From a virus, in the IMG/VR virus record IMGVR_UViG_3300009184_000129, positions 1-31,335 of that record: a stretch of DNA of 31,335 nucleotides; one strand, given 5' to 3'. A program made the translations under genes and the position numbers. Within the stretch, counting starts at the first letter, position 1. The number at the start of each line of letters is the position of its first letter. Below the pieces are notes generated by a model. The model made no database searches and was not told the DNA's origin. It saw only the letters and a list, made by a program, of their open reading frames with translations. Below, one piece after another: positions 19,434-27,900 of this stretch.

Positions 19434-20116
19434 CCACAGCACTAATCGATGCTGACATTGTGGCGTACCGTTGTGCTGCTGCGAGCGAGAATGAACCTGT
19501 AGAGGTAGCTCTCGTTCGTACAGATGAACTGATACGTCGCATCTTGTTAGAAACAAACAGCGATACATACAAAACCTACCTCACTGGTAGTGATAACTTT
19601 CGATACGAATTCAACCCTGAATACAAAGCCAATCGTAAGGACACGCCTAGACCTAAATGGTTACAGCAAGTCCGTGAATACATTTGTACAGAATGGGGAG
19701 CATCAGTAGAGAACCACCAAGAAGCGGATGATGCCATGGGCATTTATCAGATGGCTAACAAAGACACTGTCATTTGTACCATAGATAAAGACTTGTTGAT
19801 GATTCCTGGAGAACATTTTAATTTTGTAACAGGAACACATCGTGAACAATTTCCAATCCCTGCTATTCGCCACTTCTATTATCAGCTTATCATGGGCGAT
19901 CGTACTGACAATATATTTGGCTTTGATGGGAAAGCTCGACAAAGCGTCCCCAAAAAGCTCGAATCTACTATTGCAGAGCTGGAGAGTTACGACGATGAGC
20001 TTGACATGTTTGAGTTTGTACGTAATCTTTATGGCGACGATGAACGCCTTCTCATGAACGGAGTATGTTTGTGGATAAGACGTCAAGAGGATGAAGTCTG
20101 GAAATTTCCTACATGA
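19430..20116 (+). CDS. 5'-3' exonuclease, flap/PIN-like fold (T7 gp6 type)
   Basis: It degrades 5' ends and removes primers, and in T7-like phages also supplies nucleotides and recombination ends. Acidic metal-site motifs are complete: ALIDADIVAYR (D7, D9), EYKANR (K66, R69 of the arch/gateway), EADDAMG (E98, D100, D101), TIDKDLLMI (D119, D121) and GDRTDNI.G (D157, D160). Length (228) is short for the family but includes all of these. It starts in an ATGA overlap and ends in another with the HNH gene. Confidence 0.88.
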   Translation: MTTALIDADIVAYRCAAASENEPVEVALVRTDELIRRILLETNSDTYKTYLTGSDNFRYEFNPEYKANRKDTPRPKWLQQVREYICTEWGASVENHQEADDAMGIYQMANKDTVICTIDKDLLMIPGEHFNFVTGTHREQFPIPAIRHFYYQLIMGDRTDNIFGFDGKARQSVPKKLESTIAELESYDDELDMFEFVRNLYGDDERLLMNGVCLWIRRQEDEVWKFPT

Positions 20117-20490
20117 GAAATGGTGGGAAGTGGACAGAAGCTCGTTACCGAAGCTTTGTAACATCTACACTCAGGGCAGGGAGTCGCAAATGGCCTCCTA
20201 AGTATGAAACACTTAATGCTGCCAAGACCGAGAAGAAGATCAATAAAGCAACAGGACGTTTAGCACAACATTATCTATGTGCAATGTGTGAGCAAGAGTA
20301 TACACAGAAAAATGTGCAAGTAGATCACATAAAGCCTGTCGTTGACCCCAAGAAAGGATTTGTATCTTGGGATACATACATCGACAGAATGTTTTGTGAA
20401 GGTAAGAACTTGCAAGTACTGTGTAAAGTATGCCACGTAGAAAAAACTAAACTTGAGAAAGAAATATCAAAGAAATATGCTAATAAATAA
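20113..20490 (+). CDS. HNH endonuclease with structural zinc
   Basis: This 125-residue protein has CAMC (56-59) and CKVC (104-107) as the zinc knuckles and VQVDHIKP (D71, H72), N99 and H108 as the HNH centre. The N-terminal half is basic (RSFVTSTLRAGSRKWPPKYE). The complete motif set predicts an active DNA nickase or nuclease. Its tight ATGA link with the 5'-3' exonuclease suggests a role in DNA processing rather than a free homing element, though either is possible. Confidence 0.88.
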   Translation: MRNGGKWTEARYRSFVTSTLRAGSRKWPPKYETLNAAKTEKKINKATGRLAQHYLCAMCEQEYTQKNVQVDHIKPVVDPKKGFVSWDTYIDRMFCEGKNLQVLCKVCHVEKTKLEKEISKKYANK

Positions 20491-20665
20491 AAGTATTGAA
20501 ACAGAGAATGGCACAGTTAAATTCCAAGGTGAATTAGAACAAGAAGAGTTGGACTTCATTCTAAAGATTGGACTTAACACTTTATTACAGATGGGTGCTA
20601 TACCGTTTACTTCTAAATATACAGAGACAGACATTGCTTCGGGTAAGTCTGAACATGTCCAATGA
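20477..20665 (+). CDS. Conserved small phage protein, 62 residues
   Basis: The ATG at 20477 lies inside the end of the HNH gene. A TTG eight codons upstream only extends into it. The product reads MLINKSIETENGTVKFQGEL, then EQEELDFILKIGLNTLLQMG and AIPF. The TENGTVKFQGELEQEELDF pattern recurs in many phages with no known function. It ends in an ATGA with the membrane-protein gene. Confidence 0.75.
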   Translation: MLINKSIETENGTVKFQGELEQEELDFILKIGLNTLLQMGAIPFTSKYTETDIASGKSEHVQ

Positions 20666-20823
20666 GCAACATCTTGTTGGGTATCACTGGCTTAATATAC
20701 GTCGGTGTATCCTTAGATTACTTCTTCAAAGGTAATGTTGGAATGGCTCTGTCATTCTTTGCCTATTCATTAGCAAACGTAGGATTCATTTTAGCAAATG
20801 GCGAAACATTTAGTACTGCCTGA
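20662..20823 (+). CDS. Two-span small membrane protein, 53 residues
   Basis: It starts in an ATGA overlap. Hydrophobic segments at residues 4-18 (ILLGITGLIYVGVSL) and 28-46 (GMALSFFAYSLANVGFILA) flank the short loop DYFFKGN. The pattern is that of a small inner-membrane hairpin protein conserved in aquatic phages. The 3' end overlaps the phosphoesterase gene by 26 nt. Confidence 0.72.
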   Translation: MSNILLGITGLIYVGVSLDYFFKGNVGMALSFFAYSLANVGFILANGETFSTA

Positions 20824-21565
20824 CGTACAGGCAAAACCTGGGGTTGACTTTAGTTACCTCAATAAAATTGGTAGGTATGCTGTAGAAAAGAAGCCTGATA
20901 CAATCGTATGTATTGGAGACTTTGCAGATATGCCTAGTTTATCTAGTTACGATGTTGGAAAGAAAAGCTTTGAAGGCAGACGTTACATCTCAGATATTGA
21001 AGCGAGTAAGAGCGCTATGGTTAGCTTCCTGTCTCCGATATGGGAGTTTAATGCACGAGCTAAGAAAAATAAGGAAAAGCAATACAAACCACAGTTGGTA
21101 TTGACTCTAGGCAATCATGAAAACAGAATCAACCGAGCTGTCAATGATGATCCAAAGTTGGAAGGAGTTCTTTCTATTGGAGATCTTAATTATGAAGAGT
21201 ATGGTTGGGACGTTCATAACTTCCTTGATGTTGCTGTCATCGATGGTGTTGCTTATTCCCATTACTTTACTACTGGCCTTATGGGCCGTCCTGTCACAAC
21301 TGCTGCTGCCTGCCTTAGCAAGAAGCATATGTCTTGTGTGCAAGGACATCAACAGGGATTACAGATTGCGACAGGTTACAAAGCAGATGGAGGACTCCTC
21401 ACGTCGGTGATAGCAGGCTCCTGTTATGAACATGATGAAGACTACATGTCCAGCCAAGGCAACAGACATTGGCGTGGGTTCTTGATGCTTCATGATGTAC
21501 AAGATGGTGAGTTTGACCTAATGCCCGTAAGTCTTAATTACATAAATAAAAAGTATGCTAAATGA
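20798..21565 (+). CDS. Calcineurin-like metallophosphoesterase
   Basis: This is a two-metal phosphoesterase fold. Motifs: LVLPDVQ (D9, with Q where many family members have H), CIGDFADMP (GD-x), LTLGNHENR (GNHE), SHYF (metal His), and QGHQQGLQI (GHxQ, where the family usually has GHTH). It is 255 residues, normal size. It probably hydrolyses phosphodiester or phosphomonoester bonds in nucleotides or nucleic acids. The altered first and last motifs are common in the phage branch. The ATG at 20798 lies inside the preceding membrane-protein gene. Confidence 0.87.
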   Translation: MAKHLVLPDVQAKPGVDFSYLNKIGRYAVEKKPDTIVCIGDFADMPSLSSYDVGKKSFEGRRYISDIEASKSAMVSFLSPIWEFNARAKKNKEKQYKPQLVLTLGNHENRINRAVNDDPKLEGVLSIGDLNYEEYGWDVHNFLDVAVIDGVAYSHYFTTGLMGRPVTTAAACLSKKHMSCVQGHQQGLQIATGYKADGGLLTSVIAGSCYEHDEDYMSSQGNRHWRGFLMLHDVQDGEFDLMPVSLNYINKKYAK

Positions 21566-21812
21566 AACAGACATAAAAGATTATAAAGAACTAAACATTC
21601 CACAACCCGATCCTGTGGAGCATCCCCTACACTACACCGTGCATCCCTCTGGTATTGAATGTATTCAGATTACAGAGCACATGGGGTTTAACTTAGGGAA
21701 TGCTTTGAAGTACATCTGGCGTTGTGATCTAAAGAGAGATGCCGTAGAGGACTTACGCAAGGCTATGTGGTACATTAACCGAGAATTGGAGAAGCGCAAT
21801 GCAGATAAATGA
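21555..21812 (+). CDS. DUF3310 protein (nucleotide kinase-associated family)
   Basis: The sequence HPLHYTVHPSGIECIQITEH, then MGFNLGNALKYIWRCDLKRD and AVEDLRKAMWYINRELEK, is a full DUF3310 domain, the module found alone or in T7 gp1.7-like nucleotide kinases. At 85 residues this is the stand-alone form. It begins in the end of the phosphoesterase gene and overlaps the next gene, placing it in the nucleotide-metabolism block before nrdJ. Confidence 0.9.
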   Translation: MLNETDIKDYKELNIPQPDPVEHPLHYTVHPSGIECIQITEHMGFNLGNALKYIWRCDLKRDAVEDLRKAMWYINRELEKRNADK

Positions 21813-21957
21813 CATTAATGAAAATGAAGACGGTAGCGCTACCCTACAGGTAACCTTTGCACCAAAAGAAGTGGGCTATCTCTTAGAGAAAGCACTCGTC
21901 GACATGCTGCAAGATTACATTGAAAAAACACCTTCTTATGCACATAATGAAACTTGA
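21799..21957 (+). CDS. Unknown 52-residue protein
   Basis: The ATG at 21799 lies in the end of the DUF3310 gene with GAGAAG upstream. It reads MQINDINENEDGSATLQVTF, then APKEVGYLLEKALVDMLQDY. It is acidic and probably a strand followed by helices. No family is assigned. It overlaps the next start by 11 nt. Confidence 0.65.
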   Translation: MQINDINENEDGSATLQVTFAPKEVGYLLEKALVDMLQDYIEKTPSYAHNET

Positions 21958-22099
21958 AGAACTTAAAACACTTATTGTGCATAACTTGGATGTTGTAGAA
22001 TTGTTAGACATCATAGGACGTGACATATCCGATCTTGTCGAAGCCTTTGAAGACGATGTTAGTGAATGCTTTGACGACCTTGCTAAAGCAGTGGAATGA
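21947..22099 (+). CDS. Small acidic helical protein, 50 residues
   Basis: The ATG at 21947 overlaps the previous gene. It reads MKLEELKTLIVHNLDVVELL and DIIGRDISDLVEAFEDDVSE. The DVVELLDI...DLVEAFED pattern is one I have seen in small conserved phage proteins beside nucleotide-metabolism genes. Function is unknown. It is coupled to the next gene by ATGA. Confidence 0.7.
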   Translation: MKLEELKTLIVHNLDVVELLDIIGRDISDLVEAFEDDVSECFDDLAKAVE

Positions 22100-22248
22100 A
22101 AAAGAAACAAGCTAAGAAGCCTTTCTTAGAACGAATACTTCAGGAAAAAGATGCAACAAAAACCATCAGAACCTATCAGCAAAGAGACAAAGCCCCACCC
22201 ATACCGTTGCCAGAAACATCGTATGTGGATGAAAAGAGGCCATTGTGA
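22096..22248 (+). CDS. Unknown 50-residue basic protein
   Basis: It starts in an ATGA overlap with the previous gene. It reads MKKKQAKKPFLERILQEKDA, then RTYQQRDKAPPIPLPE. The basic N-terminus and proline-rich end match no known family. The last 98 nt overlap the next gene in another frame, so at least one of the two may be weakly translated. Confidence 0.5.
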   Translation: MKKKQAKKPFLERILQEKDATKTIRTYQQRDKAPPIPLPETSYVDEKRPL

Positions 22249-22339
22249 ACTTTGTTGTTTGGAACGCGATGCACTAAAACGAGAGAACGAACTATTAGGT
22301 GGCTCCAACAAACCTAAAGTTTTTATAAGGAAAATATGA
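22151..22339 (+). CDS. Small Cys/His-rich protein before nrdJ, 62 residues
   Basis: The ATG at 22151 has CAGGAAAAAG upstream, and the stop overlaps the nrdJ start in ATGA. It carries YRCQKHRMWMKRGHCELCCL (C20, H23, C32, C35), a plausible zinc site. It overlaps the 22096 gene by 98 nt. The good ribosome-binding site and coupling to nrdJ support it. Confidence 0.6.
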   Translation: MQQKPSEPISKETKPHPYRCQKHRMWMKRGHCELCCLERDALKRENELLGGSNKPKVFIRKI

Positions 22340-24006
22340 CAGAAACAAATCGGTTCCGTAATTCTTTTGGCGAAAATATCTTTCGCTATAAATATGCTCA
22401 AGGCCCAGGGGACACGTGGGATAAGCTGGCTGAACGTCTTGTAGAGGATGTTTGTGGTGCTCGTTGGGGCACAACACAAGCTCTTATGTCCCATGCAGAA
22501 CAGAAACAGCTCATTGAGTATATCAAGGAAATGAAATTCCTGCCTGGCGGACGTTACCTTTATTATGCAGGTCGTCCATACAAAGCCTATAATAATTGCT
22601 ATCTGCTACGAGCAGAAGAAGACACAAGAGAAGAATGGAGTGCAGTTACATGGCGTGCAATGAGTTGTTTAATGACTGGGGGCGGAATTGGAATTGACTA
22701 TTCGAGACTCCGTCCTGCTGGAAAGGCTCTTAGCCGAACAGGTGGCACTGCATCAGGACCTATTCCACTTATGTATGCGATCAACGAAATCGGGCGAAAT
22801 GTTATGCAAGGAGGCTCGAGACGTTCTGCAATTTATGCCTCTCTTAATTGGAGACATGAAGATGTTGATAAATTCTTGCACGTTAAAGACTGGTCCCCAG
22901 ACGTAAAGGCTGCTAAGGAAAAAGACTTTAATGCTTTTGCTCCGCTAGACATGACTAACATTTCTGTTAATTATGATGACGGTGCATTCATGATGAAGAA
23001 CGGAGACCCTGGTAGCTATAGCCTAGCTAACAATCCCGTGTTTGTAGAAAACTGCCGACAGGCACTGATGACAGGAGAACCTGGCTTCAGCTTTAACTTT
23101 GGAAAGAAACAGAATGAAACACTTAGGAATGCTTGTACTGAGGTTACTTCGGAAGACGACAGTGATGTTTGTAATCTTGGGAGCATCAATCTTGGCAATA
23201 TCGAAAGTATTGATGAGTTCAAGTCAATTGTACACCTTGCCTCTAAGTTCCTTGTATGCGGAACTCTTAGAGCGGATTTACCTTACGACAAAGTTCACCG
23301 AATTCGCGAGAAAAATCGGAGGCTCGGACTCGGACTCATGGGGATCCACGAATGGCTACTTAAACGAAGCGCTGGATATACTGTTAGCCCAGAACTCCAC
23401 AAATGGTTAAAGGTCTATCAGCAAGAAAGCGAGATAGCAGCCAATGAACACTGCGACAGATTCTACCTCAACCATCCCGCTGCATACAGAGCTATTGCGC
23501 CTACAGGATCAATTGGTATCCTTGCAGGCACGACTACTGGAATTGAGCCATTATTTGCAGTTGCATACAAACGACGATTCCTTACTGAAGGAACCAAATG
23601 GAAATATCAGTACGTTGTTGACGGAACGGCTCAGAATCTTATCACGGAGTATGGCGTTGATCCAAGCAAGATTGAATCGGCTATTGACTTAAGCGAGAAC
23701 TATGAACAGCGAATCAAATTCCAAGCAGACATTCAAGATTACGTTGACATGTCAATCTCGTCAACCATCAATCTACCCTCCTGGGGAAGTGCTGGAAACA
23801 ATGACAAGCGCGTACAGTCTTTTACAGAAACTCTTGCAAAGTATGCCCCAAGACTGCGAGGTTTCACTTGCTATCCAGACGGAAGCCGAGGCGGACAACC
23901 TCTCACGTCCGTACCATACGAAGATGCCATTAAAAGCAAAGACATGATCTTTGATGAAGTTGACATCTGTGAATTCACAGGTCACGGTGGAAGCTGTGGC
24001 GTATGA
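22336..24006 (+). CDS. nrdJ: Adenosylcobalamin-dependent ribonucleotide reductase (class II)
   Basis: It makes deoxyribonucleotides. The barrel shows NNCYLL (redox Cys88), RNACTEV (N264, C266, E268, the NxCxE radical site) and DVCNLGSINLGNI (partner Cys278), plus APTGSIGILAGTTTGIEPLF of the phosphate site. The C-terminus CEFTGHGGSCGV supplies the re-reducing cysteines. There is no NrdB or NrdD/NrdG partner nearby and no ATP-cone at the N-terminus, which fits the monomeric-type class II. It needs B12 from host or environment. A motif copy GGTCTATCAG (23412-23421) encodes VYQQ. The start overlaps the preceding gene. Confidence 0.92.
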   Translation: MTETNRFRNSFGENIFRYKYAQGPGDTWDKLAERLVEDVCGARWGTTQALMSHAEQKQLIEYIKEMKFLPGGRYLYYAGRPYKAYNNCYLLRAEEDTREEWSAVTWRAMSCLMTGGGIGIDYSRLRPAGKALSRTGGTASGPIPLMYAINEIGRNVMQGGSRRSAIYASLNWRHEDVDKFLHVKDWSPDVKAAKEKDFNAFAPLDMTNISVNYDDGAFMMKNGDPGSYSLANNPVFVENCRQALMTGEPGFSFNFGKKQNETLRNACTEVTSEDDSDVCNLGSINLGNIESIDEFKSIVHLASKFLVCGTLRADLPYDKVHRIREKNRRLGLGLMGIHEWLLKRSAGYTVSPELHKWLKVYQQESEIAANEHCDRFYLNHPAAYRAIAPTGSIGILAGTTTGIEPLFAVAYKRRFLTEGTKWKYQYVVDGTAQNLITEYGVDPSKIESAIDLSENYEQRIKFQADIQDYVDMSISSTINLPSWGSAGNNDKRVQSFTETLAKYAPRLRGFTCYPDGSRGGQPLTSVPYEDAIKSKDMIFDEVDICEFTGHGGSCGV

Positions 24007-24149
24007 GAGTAATTCTTGTAGAAATGATTAACGGTATTCAACTAGGCATTGAGCATGTTACTGGAGATGACGATGAGGATTATGAAAACCTCATTGCTCT
24101 AAACATTTTGTGCTTTAGGTTTATCTTTATGAAAATGAAAGAAGAATAG
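24003..24149 (+). CDS. Unknown 48-residue protein, last gene of the rightward operon
   Basis: The ATG at 24003 overlaps the nrdJ stop. It reads MRVILVEMINGIQLGIEHVT, then GDDDEDYENLIALNI and a short hydrophobic end before KMKEE. It is small, with a mixed strand/helix pattern. No family is recognised. It is followed directly by the bidirectional terminator. Confidence 0.6.
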   Translation: MRVILVEMINGIQLGIEHVTGDDDEDYENLIALNILCFRFIFMKMKEE

Positions 24150-24160
24150 GCAAAAAAATA

Positions 24161-24195
24161 GCCCCCTATAGCTGCAAGGCCGTAGGGGGCTTTTT
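24161..24195. terminator. Bidirectional terminator between convergent operons
   Basis: The perfect stem GCCCCCTA/TAGGGGGC (24161-24168 with 24183-24190) has a T run after it for the plus strand and a run of seven A before it (24152-24158), which reads as T on the minus strand. It ends both the rightward operon and the leftward virion operon. Confidence 0.9.
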
Positions 24196-24989
24196 CATTT
24201 CTGGAAATACTTAGATGCCCAAGTACCCAGTTGTTTAAGTTTATCTGAACCAGAATTAATCATACTGTCTATTGGATCAACCTTTGGCTGTGGAGCTTGA
24301 GGCTCAGGATTTAGATTAATCTCTACAGGTTGTCTTGCAGGATTACCATACTTACTGTACATAACTTCTGCTAATGCTTTTGGACTATCGTAATATTCCT
24401 TCACAATATCCAAAGCAGAAGCATCCGCTTTAACAGGATAAGCTTCATGTTTGTCTGAAAAACCGTACATATCTCTAATGATGGTTTTACCCTTTTCATT
24501 ATAAGCCTTGGCACTACCAAAAGTGTTTTTTACACGATAAGCAGGATCAGTATACATCTTTTCAATAATTTCTTTTGGAGATTCGTAGATGTCTGCAGAC
24601 TCGCTAGTCTCTTTGGGGTAGTAATCTTTGTAAGAAAAACTAGTTCTGTCCTTAGTCCTATCGTAGCTTTTTAAACGACTTTTGAGATCTTTTTGCCATT
24701 GTGGATAGGTTATAGGAATCTCTTTGTCATCATCCCCCGTTACCATACCATAAGGTGTTGTAGCAGGATCGTAGTTCTTTCTTGGCATAGTAGACAGTCT
24801 ACGTAAATAGTCCTGTTCATCGGCATTACGCTGATTGGCTCTATTTACAGTAGTTTTAAGAGCAGCAAGTTCTTCCGCTGTTAAGTCTTTTTCTGTAATG
24901 GGAGAACGATCTCCCAATACATATCCAGCAAATTTTCTAGCGGGCAAAGGAACTGCTTGTTTATAAAGGTCCCCTAATGTATCAGCCAT
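24195..24989 (-). CDS. Unknown virion-operon protein, 264 residues
   Basis: This is the last gene of the leftward virion operon, directly after the large internal virion protein. It is hydrophilic with many Tyr, Lys and Asp, and no membrane span. Two related segments occur: YESPKEIIEKMYTDPAY (about 135-151) and YDSPKALAEVMYSKYGNPA (about 200-218), suggesting an internal duplication. The C-terminus has a Pro/Gln linker (LNPEPQAPQPKVDPI). A virion or ejectosome-associated role fits its position, but nothing in the sequence proves it. Confidence 0.75.
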   Translation of the reverse strand: MADTLGDLYKQAVPLPARKFAGYVLGDRSPITEKDLTAEELAALKTTVNRANQRNADEQDYLRRLSTMPRKNYDPATTPYGMVTGDDDKEIPITYPQWQKDLKSRLKSYDRTKDRTSFSYKDYYPKETSESADIYESPKEIIEKMYTDPAYRVKNTFGSAKAYNEKGKTIIRDMYGFSDKHEAYPVKADASALDIVKEYYDSPKALAEVMYSKYGNPARQPVEINLNPEPQAPQPKVDPIDSMINSGSDKLKQLGTWASKYFQK

Positions 24990-27900
24990 TATTCAGCCTC
25001 CAAACGGTTACGGAGTCTTGCTGCCTCAATAAGTTGACGAGCATTAGTTCCATTAGCAGCTTTCAGCATCATGCTTTCTTTGTCAGTCATGGCTTTTTCC
25101 ATGGCTTTATTGAAGATTTGATCCGTTGTAATAGGCTGACCTTTCAGACGTGTGTAGAGCTTGTTCAACTCACCAAATCGTTTCATGTCGCCTTTCATCT
25201 GAGCTACCACAGCCATGTTAACAAGTTCTCCACCCTTCTCATTATAGAGACGTAGTTCTTTGTTAGCCTGATAGGTTAAGTCACGCTCAACCACCTCACG
25301 CTGGCTTTTTAAGCCCGTCATACGACGCAATTCAACTTCTTCTGGAGTACGGACAAAGGCTACATCTTTATTACCAATATCGGTTGTTTTAAAGACTCCT
25401 ACACGGCCTCCAGGACGTTGTTGGTAGGTTATACCAGCATTAGCTGGAGCCATCTCGTAAGCACCCTGTACACCGCTAGGCAGGATATTCATAACAGCCT
25501 GAGCTGTCTTTTCTCTACTAGTTGGGTCTGCAAGAGCTTTACCAGCAGAAACTGCTTGTTTAGCTATATCTACCACTGGACCACCTGGGGCCTGTAACAT
25601 ACCACCAACTCCAGGGGCAGCCACACGAGAAGTAAGTCCTAGTCCCGTTGTCTCAGACAAAGCACCGTAGACAGAACTTCTACCGAAGGTGTCAATAGCC
25701 CATGTCTTTGGATCACGGAGGAATGGAGAATCTTCCATACTAGCCCACACATCGGCAGGCAAAGCATTGTCTTTAATCCATGTAAACAGTTTGTTGGTGT
25801 CTTCTATATAAGGAACACCCATTGCGCCAGCAGTTAAGTATTGAACTCCTATTGCAGCAAGCAATGGACCATAGTTGCCTTTTGTAGCTTCCCCAATAAA
25901 ATACGTATATTGGTTGTAGAAGTTCATTGGGTAAGTTTGCAATGTGTTTAAAGCATTACCTGCTGTACCTAACTTAGAAAACACCATTGGACGTTCTGTT
26001 TGGCGATAATCCACCATAGCAGTATTCACAAGCTCTTCTGCTTTTTGAAATAAAGCAATCTGATCTTTGTACATTCCACTGCTTTTAAGCATATGAGCGT
26101 AGGTAGCAAAAGCCACGCCACGAGTAAATGCGTCAGGAACAGTTAAAGTTTTACTTAATGCATTAGCTGCTTTACCCATTAAACCAAAGTTAGAGGATAG
26201 TTGACTTTCATCGTATACAGAACGGGTGGTAACACCATTCTCTTCTGCATATAAGAACATGTCTTTAGTAAATTGGTCAGGAAGCTTGTTCATATACTCA
26301 TGTCCTGTAGACTTGAGGTAGTGAGCAAAGCCCATAGCCATACCTGTAGGAGCACCAAGCATTACAGCAGTAACTGGATTTCCTTTATACCCTTTAGCAC
26401 GTAAATCAGTTAAGTAAGGCAAAATGCTACCAAGCTGAATAAACTGAGCTAACGTAAAGCCAGCAGAAACAGATAACTTATCCAAGATAAAGTAACTCTT
26501 AGCTTTACCGATACCGCTACTAAATGCATCAGAAGTAGTTCCCAATCCTTTACGAAGTGAGTCTTCTATTGCACGAGTTACTTGGGATTGTCCTTGACCT
26601 AAAGCATTTTTAAAATACTCACGGGCATACTTAATGTTGTTAGGTTGCTCATCACGTAACACGGGGTTAGCCAAAACATCTTTAACAATGTCTCCAGCCT
26701 TTTGCATTGCAGTCCAATTATAGGCATTCTTACCATATTGAATCTGTTCTTCAAAGAAAGCAAGAGATTCGGATAAACCACCATATCCTGGACGGTCTCC
26801 AACAAAACCACGGATATTAGATTTCTTTTTAAAGTGTTTAGTTTGAGCCAGGGTAAACTCAGTTTCCATTACAGTTTGTTCTTCAACAGCTTTTTTTAAT
26901 GCCAATACAACAGGATCATCGCGACCTGCAATGTCTAACATTGTGGTATAAGCACTTTGTAAATCGGTTTTATTTCCCTGCAAGCTAACTGAATGACCCT
27001 CAGCATAGTCAACCTTAAGTTCAGGCATTTGTTTTAATAAAGCCTCAGCTTGAGCTTTAATTCCTAGTTTAGAATCAGAAGCTAAATACCAAGCCAAATG
27101 ACCATTAGCATCTCTTACTGGCTGACGAAAAGCTCCTTGCCAACGAGAAGACATGTAAGCTTCTTTAGCAGAAACAAGTGGTTGTCCTTTAGATTGACGA
27201 ACAGCATTCTGTGCAGCCAATGTATCATCATACATTTCACGTATACGTGAGTAGGCTTCAAGTTGTTTAATAGACAGGTTTTGTTCCAAAATTGTGGAAT
27301 CAAAAGCCTTATTGCTAAACGCTTCTTTCTTAAAGATTTCATGCAACTCAACAAGTTCTTTTGAATTCATGCTTCCCAAAGATTTCTCAATTGGAAATAT
27401 AAAATTACGAATTGCTAAGTCAGCTTTTTTTGTTTCATTTTGTACAATGCGTCCTACATCACGAATGATAGTAGAATTTGTTTTCATTGCAGTTAATGTA
27501 GAACCGCTTTGGAGATAAGTAAATACATTACTATCTTTCTCACCAGCAGCTTTCTTAATAATTTGTTCTGCAGGAGTGTTGTCTGGAATAGTTTCACCAG
27601 ACAATATTTGCTCTGAACGTACAACTTTAAATGCGTCAGCTAGTTTGTCAGCAACAGCTTGCCACCCTTCACCCAAGATTTGATTGGCATGTGCCATGGC
27701 TTCTGCAAGAGTTTTATACCCAGCATCAAACAACGCACGAGCAAAATCCATAACCGCAGGCAATAGTTTACGATTATCAGGCAAAAGATTCATGTCATTC
27801 TTAGACATAAGAACGTCTAACAATTGGCCCGTAGCTTCTTGCAAAGACATACGTTCAGTCATGGCCTCAGAAATAGGACCAATTTTGTTTAATGCTTTAG

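Larger units (their letters stand above)
4477..23421 (+). repeat. Dispersed 10-mer GGTCTATCAR, nine copies on one strand
   Basis: Exact copies start at 4477, 4490, 4503, 5391, 6675, 8051, 10730, 15681 and 23412. All are on the plus strand, and by eye I found no copy of the reverse complement. Several extend to GGTCTATCARCAA(G/C). Reading frames differ between copies (GLS, RSI, VYQ), so protein conservation does not explain the motif. All lie within rightward genes. Confidence 0.85.

Noticed and set aside
20001-20030. TTGACA inside the 5'-3' exonuclease gene as a promoter
   Set aside because: The best -10 (TAATCT at 16 nt) is poor, and no new transcription unit starts nearby.
22171-22190. AACCTATCAGCAAAG as a tenth copy of the GGTCTATCAR motif
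   Set aside because: Two mismatches fall in the conserved core, so it is at most a relic.
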